Positions 1 to 7,187 of a stretch of DNA of 12,314 nt are shown piece by piece. This DNA is from Burkholderiaceae bacterium (GTDB lineage: Bacteria; Pseudomonadota; Gammaproteobacteria; Burkholderiales; Burkholderiaceae). Under the pieces are notes generated by a model. The model ran no database searches. It had not been told where the DNA came from and worked only from the letters and a program-made list of their open reading frames with translations. The stretch spans positions 1-12,314 of the forward strand of contig CANCBK010000051.1 of the NCBI GenBank assembly GCA_947374315.1, given 5' to 3'. The position numbers and the translations under genes were made by a program. Positions within the stretch are counted from its first letter, which is position 1, and every line of letters begins with the position of its first letter.

Positions 1-393
1 TATCAGCTCTCAAAAGACCCACGCATTATTACGATCAAAGATATTGTTTTGGCGATGAATCGCATTAAAAAGAGAAAAGTAGAGGTGTCTGATATAGCAA
101 AAGATCTCTATCAGTCTCTAGAGGCTTATATGATGAATTGCATCTCTAATGTCACTTTATCTTCTGCTATCAAAGACTACATTCCGCGCTTTAGTGAAGT
201 ACAAACCGCCCCCGAAAGAAAGCCTTATTTTCCTACGGAGGTGGAAGTGAAAGCTAATCAAGAAAAAAGACCCAAGGGCGAGTTTCAAAAAGTAGTGAAG
301 ACTTCATTTAAAAAAGTTGAAGAAATTCCGCTGGGACCAAACTCGATTTTTAGTTTTGCCGACTATCTCAATAAAAACTCACCAGCAAACTAG
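1..393 (+). CDS. Rrf2-family transcriptional regulator, C-terminal part (5' end outside window)
   Basis: The frame is open from base 1 (Tyr-Gln-Leu-Ser...) to the TAG at 391, so this is the 3' part of a longer gene; the TTG at 49 is not a convincing start. The first residues (YQLSKDP..ITIKDIVLAMN) match the wing and following helix of Rrf2 proteins, where GGYxLA..P..I.v.dVi.a is typical. DLYQSLEAYMMNCISNVTL matches the dimerisation helix and the .Sit(L) segment that follow it. The segment between them, where IscR and NsrR carry three cluster-binding cysteines, is short, Lys-rich (RIKKRKVEVSD) and has no cysteine, so an Fe-S sensor of IscR/NsrR type is unlikely. About 70 residues follow the usual end of the fold; they are charged and end in PNSIFSFADYLNK, and I do not recognise them. 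The regulated genes are unknown. The exonuclease gene starts about 20 bp downstream and may be co-transcribed. Confidence 0.72.
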   Translation, partial: YQLSKDPRIITIKDIVLAMNRIKKRKVEVSDIAKDLYQSLEAYMMNCISNVTLSSAIKDYIPRFSEVQTAPERKPYFPTEVEVKANQEKRPKGEFQKVVKTSFKKVEEIPLGPNSIFSFADYLNKNSPAN

Positions 394-412
394 AGCTGTA
401 AAGTCATTAAAC

Positions 413-1813
413 GTGGACATTGAAGAGGTCTTTTACCCTAATTTGGCTTTTGTAGATATTGAAACCACAGGGTCCCGTTTCGATTTGGACCGCATTACCG
501 AGATTGGTATCAAAACCCTAACTGGTAATGAAATCCAGGTATGGGAGCGGTTAATTAACCCACAAACCTTTATTCCGCAAAATATTCAAAGACTGACTGG
601 TATATCTCCTCAGATGGTTGAGAATCAGCCAAGCTTTGATGAGGTTGCGAACGAGTTAATGCAAGAGCTTGAAGGAAAGATATTCATTGCTCACAATGCC
701 CGATTTGACTATGGATTCATCAAAGCTTCTTTCAAAAGAAGCGGCATAGACTTTAAGCCCAAAGTTCTATGTACAGTAAAGCTCTCCAGATTACTCTTTC
801 CAGAGCAGCCTCGCCATAATCTAGATACCATTATTAATGCCCATGGTCTGAAAGTGAGCGCCCGTCATCGCGCTCTTGGTGATGCAGATTTGTTGCTGCA
901 GTTTTGGCGAGTATGCGAATCCAGGTTCGGTAAAGAAAAACTCAATGAGGTAATCAATCAACTGGTAGGCAACCCTAGTCTGCCGCCAAATATAGATAAG
1001 GGCCTAATAGACTCTATTCCTGATGGACCTGGCTGCTATATCTTTTATGGGGAAAACAAGACTCCTCTATACATTGGTAAGAGCATCTCCTTACGCAGCA
1101 GAGTGATGGGGCACTTTCAAGGCGCATTAACGCAGCGTAAAGAAATGAAACTCTCTTTGAAAATCCGTGATATTGATTGGATTCAAACTAGTGGAGAGCT
1201 TGGCGCTCTGATCCTAGAATCTAGGTTAATTAAAGAGCGCATGCCAAGCATGAACATTAAGCTACGTAGATCGAAAGATCTTTGTGGATGGAGCTTGGTT
1301 AAGGATGACGCTGGAGTTCTTGTGCCTGTACTCGTTACCCATCATCAACTAGCTCCTGGTTTGCAAGATAATTTATATGGCTTGTTTTATAGCAAGCGAG
1401 AGGCGCACTCTTATTTGAAGGCGATTGCCAAAAAGTATCATCTTTGTGAGGCATTGCTTGGTCTAGAAAAGAGGGTTGAAGGTAAATCTTGCTTTGGATA
1501 TCAGGTAAAACAATGTAATGGCGCATGCCTGAATCTCACCCCAATTGCGCTGCATAACTTACAGCTAAAGACAGTATTGGAATTGTTTAAGGTGCAAGTA
1601 TGGCCTTACTCTGGGCCTATCGCCATCAAAGAGGGCGGTGAGATGATCGTCATTGATAAATGGTGCTATCTCGGCACCGCCATTAATCAAGATGAGCTTT
1701 ATGAGTTGGCGAATTCTGGCGAGGCTGAGTTTGACCTCGATATTTACAAGATAGTCAAAAAAGCCTTATCAGGCCCCTATAAAGCACAAGTAATACCAAT
1801 TAGTATCCGGTAG
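413..1813 (+). CDS. DEDDh 3'-5' exonuclease fused to a GIY-YIG (UvrC/Cho-like) endonuclease
   Basis: A two-domain nuclease of 466 residues if started at GTG 413. The frame stays open back to a TTG at 317, but that would overlap the regulator gene by 77 bp and add about 30 non-conserved residues, so GTG 413 is preferred despite a weak ribosome site. The N-terminal part is DnaQ/epsilon-like: ExoI FVDIETTG (Asp15, Glu17), ExoII AHNARFD (Asp99) and ExoIII HRALGDAD (His152, Asp157), so all DEDDh residues are present. The second domain (about 200-290) is GIY-YIG: GCY then LYIGKS (Tyr220-Gly222), Arg230 and catalytic Glu269 in LESRLIK. The first motif reads GCY rather than GIY. A C-terminal stretch has Cys345, Cys360, Cys368 and Cys372 in a CFGYQVKQCNGAC arrangement like the cysteine segment of UvrC. 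There is no UvrB-binding or RNase H-like UvrC C-terminus. Fusions of this sort are known, for example in mycobacteria. A role in DNA repair is inferred; cry follows after 33 bp. Confidence 0.88.
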   Translation: MDIEEVFYPNLAFVDIETTGSRFDLDRITEIGIKTLTGNEIQVWERLINPQTFIPQNIQRLTGISPQMVENQPSFDEVANELMQELEGKIFIAHNARFDYGFIKASFKRSGIDFKPKVLCTVKLSRLLFPEQPRHNLDTIINAHGLKVSARHRALGDADLLLQFWRVCESRFGKEKLNEVINQLVGNPSLPPNIDKGLIDSIPDGPGCYIFYGENKTPLYIGKSISLRSRVMGHFQGALTQRKEMKLSLKIRDIDWIQTSGELGALILESRLIKERMPSMNIKLRRSKDLCGWSLVKDDAGVLVPVLVTHHQLAPGLQDNLYGLFYSKREAHSYLKAIAKKYHLCEALLGLEKRVEGKSCFGYQVKQCNGACLNLTPIALHNLQLKTVLELFKVQVWPYSGPIAIKEGGEMIVIDKWCYLGTAINQDELYELANSGEAEFDLDIYKIVKKALSGPYKAQVIPISIR

Positions 1814-1846
1814 ATCTTTAATAGATGTTCGATAATTCACACACAA

Positions 1847-3106
1847 ATGACTACCGCAATCTATTGGTTTAGAAATGATCTTCGCTTGGAAGATAACCCT
1901 GCATTGATGCTCGCGTGTCAGAACGCAGATTTTTTGTTGCCCATTTACGTGCATGAATCAACATTAGAGCTAGAGACTCCATGGGGATTTTCAAGGGTAG
2001 GCGAGCATCGCAAAGTCTTTTTACAGGAGTCTTTACAAAACTTAAAGGTAAAGCTCAGGCAGCTAGGGTCTGATTTATTTGAGCTATCGGGTGATTTCAC
2101 AGAAGTATTTGCGGAGCTACGTATCCAGCTTGGCATCAGCCAGATTTATTGTGAGCAAATTGAAGCGCCCGAAGAATTAGAGCAAGTTAGAGCGCTAAGA
2201 GAGATCGGGTTTGAGCTTCACTGTGTATGGCAATCAAGTATGTTGGACCCCAAGTCTTTACCATTTGAACTAGAGCAAATGACCGATGTATTTACGCAAT
2301 TTCGACAGCAGATTGAAAAGCAAAAACTGAGGTTTACGAATCCGATAGAAGCAATACCTGTGATTCCACCTTTACCAAGTGAAGGAATGCCGTATAGTCC
2401 GCAAGCCAAAACAAATCCCTCGCCCAGAAAAAGCCTATTCTTCGGGGGAGGGGACCAGGCGCAAGCCCATATCAATCAATACTTTGCGCGCACTCTTGTA
2501 GATACGTATAAGCAAACTCGCAATCAACTCATCGGGATGGATTACTCAAGTAAATTTTCTCCATGGCTTGCGAATGGATCATGTTCCGTAAGGTCAATTG
2601 CCAAAAAATTAACAGATTATGAAATGAAGTCTGGTGCGAATGATGGCACGTATTGGCTTTGGTTTGAACTTCTTTGGCGAGACTATTTCCGCTTTTTATA
2701 TTTTAAATATGGCAAAAGGCTGTATCAGTCAAAAGGCCTGAGCGATCAAAAAAGTAAGCAGTTTGATGATGTGAAATTTAATCAGTGGACCTCTGGAAAT
2801 ACCGGAGAGTCATTTATTGATGCTGGCATGCGTGAATTAAGGGCGACAGGATTTATTTCAAACCGCATGCGTCAAATTGTCGCTAGTTATTGGATTTACG
2901 ACATGGAAGGTGACTGGCTAGCTGGTGCCGCATGGTTTGAATCTCAGCTCATTGACTATGATGTGTATAGCAATCAAGGAAATTGGTTGTATATAGCCGG
3001 CAAGGGAACTGATCCTAGGGGCGGAAGGCCCTTTAACATAGCCAAACAATCCAAAGAGCACGATCCTGATGGGACTTATCAGACAAAGTGGTTACATAGG
3101 GATTGA
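1847..3106 (+). CDS. cry: Cryptochrome-DASH / photolyase-family flavoprotein
   Basis: The 419-residue protein has the photolyase N-terminal Rossmann domain (IYWFRNDLRLEDNPAL at 5-20) and the helical FAD domain. FAD-binding stretches are YSSKFSPWLANGSCSVRS (233-250), ELLWRDYFRF (274-283) and the block around 317-348 (GNTG..FIDAGMRELRATGF, then SNRMRQ). The DASH-type ending is clear: AAWFESQLIDYD, SNQGNW, AGKGTDPRGG, FNIAKQ and DPDGTY. Trp314, Trp357 and Trp380 fall about where the electron-transfer tryptophans of photolyases lie, and Asn376 aligns with the flavin-facing Asn of E. coli photolyase. Family knowledge: DASH proteins use FAD and usually a folate antenna and repair cyclobutane dimers, best in single-stranded DNA; some have signalling roles. 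It is near the short end of the family, with no C-terminal extension. The start is ATG 1847, with no clear Shine-Dalgarno, so translation may depend on the upstream nuclease gene. Confidence 0.93.
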   Translation: MTTAIYWFRNDLRLEDNPALMLACQNADFLLPIYVHESTLELETPWGFSRVGEHRKVFLQESLQNLKVKLRQLGSDLFELSGDFTEVFAELRIQLGISQIYCEQIEAPEELEQVRALREIGFELHCVWQSSMLDPKSLPFELEQMTDVFTQFRQQIEKQKLRFTNPIEAIPVIPPLPSEGMPYSPQAKTNPSPRKSLFFGGGDQAQAHINQYFARTLVDTYKQTRNQLIGMDYSSKFSPWLANGSCSVRSIAKKLTDYEMKSGANDGTYWLWFELLWRDYFRFLYFKYGKRLYQSKGLSDQKSKQFDDVKFNQWTSGNTGESFIDAGMRELRATGFISNRMRQIVASYWIYDMEGDWLAGAAWFESQLIDYDVYSNQGNWLYIAGKGTDPRGGRPFNIAKQSKEHDPDGTYQTKWLHRD

Positions 3107-3181
3107 ATTCTTTAAAGGCACTTTTAAGTTAAGAGACCCTCTTGGCCCCCATTCCGTAAAGTATATTGATAAAAAGATATG

Positions 3182-3207
3182 AAAAAAGCCGCCCATTGGG
3201 TGGCTTT
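3182..3207 (-). terminator. Rho-independent terminator of the alpha/beta hydrolase gene
   Basis: A 10-bp stem (3185-3194 with 3198-3207, one G-T pair) has an ATT loop. Read on the minus strand the stem runs straight into six T (A run at 3182-3187), the classic intrinsic terminator form, about 27 bp beyond the hydrolase stop. On the plus strand the hairpin is followed by only three T and then G-rich sequence, so it would be a weaker stop for the convergent cry transcript. Confidence 0.85.
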
Positions 3208-3233
3208 GGGGTGGGTAATGCAGGACTAGCTAA

Positions 3234-4187
3234 TTAGTCTTTTTGCAGGAATACATTCACAGTTTCAGAAAATTTCTTATAACTTTGGAACAAGAAAGCA
3301 TGTCCGCCTTCATAAAAAGCCAACCAAGCAAAAGGAATTTGATTGGCAATCACAACTGAGTTTTTGGGATTGTCGATGATGTCTTCGCGACCGTCTGCAA
3401 CTAGAACAGGCACTTTAATATTCTTCAAGTCCTTGTAATTCTGATTATCAGCATCCCAAAGAGTTATGCGAGCACGTACTTGACGTGCCTTCGTTTCTTT
3501 AGATACTAAAAAATCATCAGGAATAGCGCCTGCCGCTTTTGCTGCCATAAACCGTTCATATACAACCTTGGCGGCTGCTTTACCGTCTGGCGTAATGGGG
3601 AATAACAGCTCGAAATTCTCCATCGGAGAAAGGCTTGGATTATTCAGCTCCTCTCCAACCTGTTTAGAAATAGCAATTTGATATTTTCCACCTGGATTTG
3701 GTGCGCACAGAATGACTTTATTGACGAGACCTGGGTGTCTGATCACTAGCTGTTGTCCTATTCGAGCACCCATTGACCATGAGAATACGTTAACCTTTTT
3801 GTAACCAAGTGCTTTGACTAAACCTGCGGCATCATCTGCCATCTGCGGGATAGTTGTATGGTTCTCTTTAGTATCGGTAGAGAGTCCAGCACCACGATTA
3901 TCAAAAATGATCAGTTGATTATTTTTAGCTAATTCATCAAGCAGAGCGGGGTCCCATGCACTCAAGGTGCCTGCATAACCCATAATGAGGATCATGGGCT
4001 CGCCCTTACCTTTGAGGTAATAAGCTAACTTCACATCATTGACTTGAGCGTACTTAATTTCAGGCTTTTCTTGAGCTTGCGCTGTAATACATAAGCTCAG
4101 AGAAATGAAAAGGCTAGCAATCGTTAAATACATCCCTCGCATCCAGGTTGCAGGTGAGCAGCGTAGGGAGTTATTAAAACGCATCAT
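3234..4187 (-). CDS. Exported alpha/beta-fold hydrolase
   Basis: A 317-residue alpha/beta hydrolase with an N-terminal export signal: basic residues at 3-17, a hydrophobic core at about 20-36 (LTIASLFISLSLCI) and a likely cleavage site AQA|QE near 39, so it should act in the periplasm. Fold landmarks are the oxyanion-region motif ILIMGYAGT (66-73), FDNRGAGLS (95-103), the nucleophile elbow FSWSMGA with Ser138, the acid in DGREDIIDNP (probably Asp269) and His296 in EGGHAF. The elbow is S-W-S-M-G rather than the usual G-x-S-x-G, as seen in many family members. The substrate cannot be read from sequence; esterase or lactonase activity is possible. Tandem ATGs start at 4187 and 4184, and an AGGA motif lies about 6 nt upstream, supporting this start over internal Met16 or Met19. 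The gene is single on its strand, with a terminator downstream. Confidence 0.85.
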   Translation of the reverse strand: MMRFNNSLRCSPATWMRGMYLTIASLFISLSLCITAQAQEKPEIKYAQVNDVKLAYYLKGKGEPMILIMGYAGTLSAWDPALLDELAKNNQLIIFDNRGAGLSTDTKENHTTIPQMADDAAGLVKALGYKKVNVFSWSMGARIGQQLVIRHPGLVNKVILCAPNPGGKYQIAISKQVGEELNNPSLSPMENFELLFPITPDGKAAAKVVYERFMAAKAAGAIPDDFLVSKETKARQVRARITLWDADNQNYKDLKNIKVPVLVADGREDIIDNPKNSVVIANQIPFAWLAFYEGGHAFLFQSYKKFSETVNVFLQKD

Positions 4188-4513
4188 AAGGTCCTAGTTT
4201 GGAGTGATTTGCTTAAGGCTTCATATTAGCATTTCAATAAAAACTAAAAATGCCTGAGTTTTAAGCATTCGACAATGGTGGCTTTGAGTCGCGAGAAGTC
4301 ATTCGCTAAAGCGTTACTTAAAGCAACGATTGCTCTTCTTGACTTAAAACACGTATGTTCGCATACCGGTATTTATCGCCCGCAGGCCCCATTTTTATAG
4401 GGCTTTACTCAGGACCTCTACGCTCATCATCCTTTGGCCCCGGGCTTTAATCCCAATGGGCTTAACGAAAAAGAAAATTCTCATCAGAAATGGTAGACAT
4501 TTTTTCTTGGGGA
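4188..4513. other. 326-bp intergenic region rich in small dyads, no gene seen
   Basis: This lies between the ABC permease stop and the hydrolase start, both on the minus strand, so it should hold the hydrolase promoter and any exporter terminator. No convincing ORF or tRNA was found. Visible dyads are AGCAA-CGA-TTGCT (4322-4334), GTATG-TTCG-CATAC (4353-4366) overlapping a perfect 10-bp palindrome ATACCGGTAT (4363-4372), and GCCCCGGGC in the C/G-rich part near 4436-4446. GGGCTT repeats three times between 4398 and 4465. None is followed by a T run on the minus strand, so I do not call a terminator. No confident -35/-10 pair was found; TAATAT on the minus strand near 4223-4228 is a weak -10 candidate for the hydrolase. 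Confidence 0.5.
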
Positions 4514-5281
4514 TTATTTTTTAAGACGATAGCCTGTTTTAAATATCCACATAACTACCGCAATCGATATTGCTAAAAAGGTGAGCGTCATTCCCAGGCT
4601 TATCCCAAGAGATACATCCTCTATCCCATAAAAGCTCCAACGGAAGCCGCTAATCAGATAGACGACTGGGTTTAGTAGGGCAACTTTTTGCCAGAAGGGA
4701 GGCAAAACAGCGATCGAATAAAAGCTTCCGCCCAGGAAGGTGAGGGGCGTAATGATTAGCAGCGGCACTACTTGTAGCTTTTCAAAGCCATCGGCCCATA
4801 TGCCAATAATAAAACCGATCATGCTAAAAGTGACTGAGGTGATTACTAAGTAGAACAACATCCATAAGGGGTGATCTACTTGAAGCGGAACAAAAAAAGC
4901 GGATGTAAAAAGAATGATCAACCCCAAGATAATCGATTTGCTAGCTGCTGCGCCAACATACCCCATCACAATCTCTAGAGGTGATATGGGCGCAGAGAGT
5001 ATTTCATAAATGGTGCCACTAAATTTAGGAAAGTAGATTCCAAATGAAGCATTGGAAATACTTTGCGTCAAAAGGGAAAGCATGATTAGGCCCGGTACAA
5101 TGAATGCGCCGTAAGAAATTCCCTCCATCTGATTCATGCGAGAACCAATGGCAGAGCCAAAAACGATAAAATATAAAGAGGTCGAAATAACGGGGGCGAT
5201 AATGCTTTGCATTAAGGTGCGTCGAGTTCTGGCCATTTCAAACTGATAAATGGCTCGTACACCATAGTAATTAAGCTTCAT
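4514..5281 (-). CDS. yadH: ABC-2 type exporter permease (YadH-like)
   Basis: A 255-residue integral membrane protein with about six helices, roughly 27-45, 57-77, 107-131, 138-161, 172-190 and 227-247, the ABC2_membrane layout. The conserved segment [17 protein letters not shown] followed by [13 protein letters not shown] (182-215) is the hallmark of the NodJ/DrrB/YadH branch, and the length matches E. coli YadH (256). It should pair, as a dimer, with the ATPase encoded just upstream and export a substrate across the inner membrane. The substrate is unknown; E. coli YadGH is itself poorly characterised. Its ATG at 5281 lies inside the end of the ATPase gene (11-bp overlap), so the two are translationally coupled. 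An in-line terminator was not evident downstream. Confidence 0.9.
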   Translation of the reverse strand: MKLNYYGVRAIYQFEMARTRRTLMQSIIAPVISTSLYFIVFGSAIGSRMNQMEGISYGAFIVPGLIMLSLLTQSISNASFGIYFPKFSGTIYEILSAPISPLEIVMGYVGAAASKSIILGLIILFTSAFFVPLQVDHPLWMLFYLVITSVTFSMIGFIIGIWADGFEKLQVVPLLIITPLTFLGGSFYSIAVLPPFWQKVALLNPVVYLISGFRWSFYGIEDVSLGISLGMTLTFLAISIAVVMWIFKTGYRLKK

Positions 5282-6212
5282 GGGTATTCGCCTCTGAATT
5301 TACAAGATTGATAAAGATGTCTTCTAAAGAACTCTGTTTTGTATGTAGGTCTTTGAAGATAATTCCCAGATTGGCTATTTGTTGCAATAGTTGGGCAATA
5401 TTAATATCCTGATCATTGGAGTCAAAGCGATAAATGAGTTCACATCCGTCATTCGAAAGGCTTAGTCCTGCTAAATCAAGCGCCTCCGGAAGGCTCTGAA
5501 GTGGGTGTTGTAGTTGAAGTGTTAGCTGTTTTTTACCTAATTTGTTCATTAAGGCTAATTTATTGTCGACCATAATAAGCTCGCCGCTACGAATGATTCC
5601 AATGCGGTCCGCCATCTCTTCAGCCTCTTCGATATAGTGGGTTGTGAGAATCACAGTAGTGCCATTGTCTTTGAGAATGTTGACTAGGTTCCACATATCC
5701 TTTCTGCGACTGACATCAACACCAGCGGTAGGTTCATCTAAAAATAGGATTTTTGGTTCGTGAGAAAGCGCTTTGGCAATCATGACTCTGCGTTTCATGC
5801 CGCCTGATAGCATCATAATTTTGTTATGGCGTTTATCCCATAAAGATAAATCTTTGAGAATTTTCTCAATGAGGGTCGGATTTGGCGCCTTTCCATAGAG
5901 GCCGCGACTAAAGCTCACTGTATTCCACACGGTTTCAAAAGAATCAGTAGAAAGTTCTTGCGGAACGAGACCAATTAACTCCCTTGCATCTCGATAATCG
6001 TCAATGATATTTTTACCATCAACTAAAACCTGGCCGCTAGTGGGGCTAACAATTCCGCAAATGATGTTGATGAGCGTTGTTTTCCCTGCACCATTTTGCC
6101 CCAGTAGGGCAAAGATTTCACCTTTGCTTATTTCTAAATTAATATCTTTGAGCGCTTGAAAACCGGATTGATAGGTTTTATAAATATGGGATATAGATAG
6201 GATGTTATTCAT
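5271..6212 (-). CDS. yadG: ABC exporter ATP-binding protein (YadG-like)
   Basis: A 313-residue ABC ATPase with every motif intact: Walker [10 protein letters not shown] (38-46), Q-loop Gln85, signature LSGGMKRR (135-142), Walker B ILFLDE (155-160) and H-loop His192 in [10 protein letters not shown]. Residues after about 220 form the C-terminal extension common to drug and lipid exporters of the DrrA/CcmA/YadG type. The length matches E. coli YadG (308). It would power the permease encoded next to it by an 11-bp gene overlap (stop TAA inside ATGAAGCTTAA). The start at ATG 6212 has no clear Shine-Dalgarno sequence, and the upstream 138 bp shows no strong promoter, so co-transcription with the amidohydrolase gene upstream on the same strand is possible but not shown. 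Confidence 0.92.
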   Translation of the reverse strand: MNNILSISHIYKTYQSGFQALKDINLEISKGEIFALLGQNGAGKTTLINIICGIVSPTSGQVLVDGKNIIDDYRDARELIGLVPQELSTDSFETVWNTVSFSRGLYGKAPNPTLIEKILKDLSLWDKRHNKIMMLSGGMKRRVMIAKALSHEPKILFLDEPTAGVDVSRRKDMWNLVNILKDNGTTVILTTHYIEEAEEMADRIGIIRSGELIMVDNKLALMNKLGKKQLTLQLQHPLQSLPEALDLAGLSLSNDGCELIYRFDSNDQDINIAQLLQQIANLGIIFKDLHTKQSSLEDIFINLVNSEANTHEA

Positions 6213-6350
6213 ATGAGGTAATCATATTGGAAATTCAGAGACTCTTCAGCAATGAATAATTTACGACGCAATGAACTCAACTGATTAGTGCAATATGAAC
6301 TAGAGCGCTAATATTGGATTGAGAATTGAAGTTGGGGGCAATGTCTGCCT

Positions 6351-7151
6351 TTAAGGCCAGCAGTATAGAGATCGGGGGTTATCACAAAGTATCTGATGTA
6401 TTGCACCTGCATCTTGAGTTAAGGCAAGAAATTCTTTCATTTGATTTGCATAGGTCTCGGACCCTTCAAACCGCGTATGCGGCCAGTCACTACCCCATAG
6501 TAAGCGCGATATTCCAATCTTTGTGAGCCAATACTGATAGATATTTTGATGATTAATATTTGGTGTTCGATATTGGGCGCTCAGTTTTATCCAAAGATTT
6601 CCAAAGTGCCGATCAATACCGGCGGAAGCCTTCCCAAATTCATTATTGGTTTCAGGGCGACCAAAATGATCTACGACGACTTTAATACCCGCTGGGATAT
6701 TTAAAAGAATCTCATTTAATAGTCCATCGTTATGATGAATCTGTAGATGCATGTTGACGCTGTTTAGGAGGCTTATTAAATTTTGATATTTTTCTAGGGT
6801 GCTCAATGGATCTTGATCGCCAAACAAATTCAGTCTGACTCCTCGCATGCCTCGCGAGCTCAGCTCCATTAGTTCTTTTTTAGATGTTTTGGGGTCAACC
6901 GACCCAACACCTCTCAAGCGCTCTGGGTATTGTGTGATTGTTTTTAGCAGGAGGGAATTGTCAAACCCCAGAAAACTCGGCTGAACGATTACGCCACGAG
7001 TCATTTTCTGCGCATTCGCCACTTTGAGCCAGTCCTCAATAGAAGCGTCATAGTCGATTGCATAGCGTGAATGCTCACAACGGACATGATTTTTATCAAA
7101 GATATGGAAATGGGTATCAACATTCATGGCTTTCATGCTAACATAACTCAT
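6351..7151 (-). CDS. Amidohydrolase-2 family TIM-barrel hydrolase, LigI/lactonase-like
   Basis: The protein has up to 266 residues with the PF04909-type pattern: DTHFHIFD (His14, His16) on strand 1, GVIVQPSFLG (53-62), RGVRLNLF (103-110), VVDHFGRP (160-166, His162) and LLWGSDWPHT (217-226, Asp222) on strand 8, then the closing CDNPRSLY. This order and spacing resemble 2-pyrone-4,6-dicarboxylate lactonase (LigI) and related lactone hydrolases, in which the strand-8 Asp activates water. The true substrate cannot be assigned. It is probably cytoplasmic, with no signal peptide. Its start is uncertain: ATG 7151 lies within the palindrome and near the predicted transcription start, so Met6 (7136) or Met9 (7127), which directly precedes the conserved DTHFH, may be correct. 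It diverges from a GntR-type regulator and two carboxylate receptors, which suggests a joint catabolic role. Confidence 0.82.
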   Translation of the reverse strand: MSYVSMKAMNVDTHFHIFDKNHVRCEHSRYAIDYDASIEDWLKVANAQKMTRGVIVQPSFLGFDNSLLLKTITQYPERLRGVGSVDPKTSKKELMELSSRGMRGVRLNLFGDQDPLSTLEKYQNLISLLNSVNMHLQIHHNDGLLNEILLNIPAGIKVVVDHFGRPETNNEFGKASAGIDRHFGNLWIKLSAQYRTPNINHQNIYQYWLTKIGISRLLWGSDWPHTRFEGSETYANQMKEFLALTQDAGAIHQILCDNPRSLYCWP

Positions 7152-7187
7152 CTAGATGAGTATATGAGTTAATGAATCTCTTATGAA
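7138..7187. promoter_or_regulatory. Overlapping divergent promoters (predicted)
   Basis: On the minus strand, TATACT (7164-7159) lies 17 bp from TTCATA (7187-7182), giving a transcription start near 7151-7152 for the amidohydrolase. On the plus strand, TATATG (7161-7166) lies 17 bp after CTAACA (7138-7143), giving a start near 7173 for the regulator gene. Each -35 matches the consensus at 4 of 6 positions; the minus -10 matches 5 of 6 and the plus -10 matches 4 of 6. The two promoters would face across each other and share their -10 region. This is read by eye. Confidence 0.45.
7146..7161. promoter_or_regulatory. Perfect 16-bp palindrome, candidate GntR-family operator
   Basis: ACTCATCTAGATGAGT is a perfect inverted repeat centred between 7153 and 7154. 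Its half-site ATGAGT recurs at 7164-7169, and as ATGAAT at 7172-7177, so copies start every 8 bp. AACTCAT (7145-7151) also pairs with ATGAGTT (7164-7170) as a second, wider dyad. The site covers the predicted -10 and start of the amidohydrolase promoter and sits just upstream of the regulator gene, the usual place for a locally acting repressor. That the adjacent regulator binds here is inferred. Confidence 0.6.

Noticed and set aside
317..412. Upstream TTG start for the exonuclease/GIY-YIG gene
   Set aside because: It would overlap the regulator gene by 77 bp and adds non-conserved residues; GTG 413 fits better.
4460..4492. CTGATGAG on the minus strand, the hammerhead ribozyme core sequence
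   Set aside because: The required GAAA after stem II is absent on the same strand and no flanking stems form.
6333..6353. GGCA-ATGTC-TGCC followed by TTT as a terminator next to the amidohydrolase stop
   Set aside because: The stem is only 4 bp, and the T run follows on the strand opposite to the gene.
6326..6526. Open frame on the plus strand across the end of the amidohydrolase gene
   Set aside because: It is antisense to a clear family member and has no homology features of its own.
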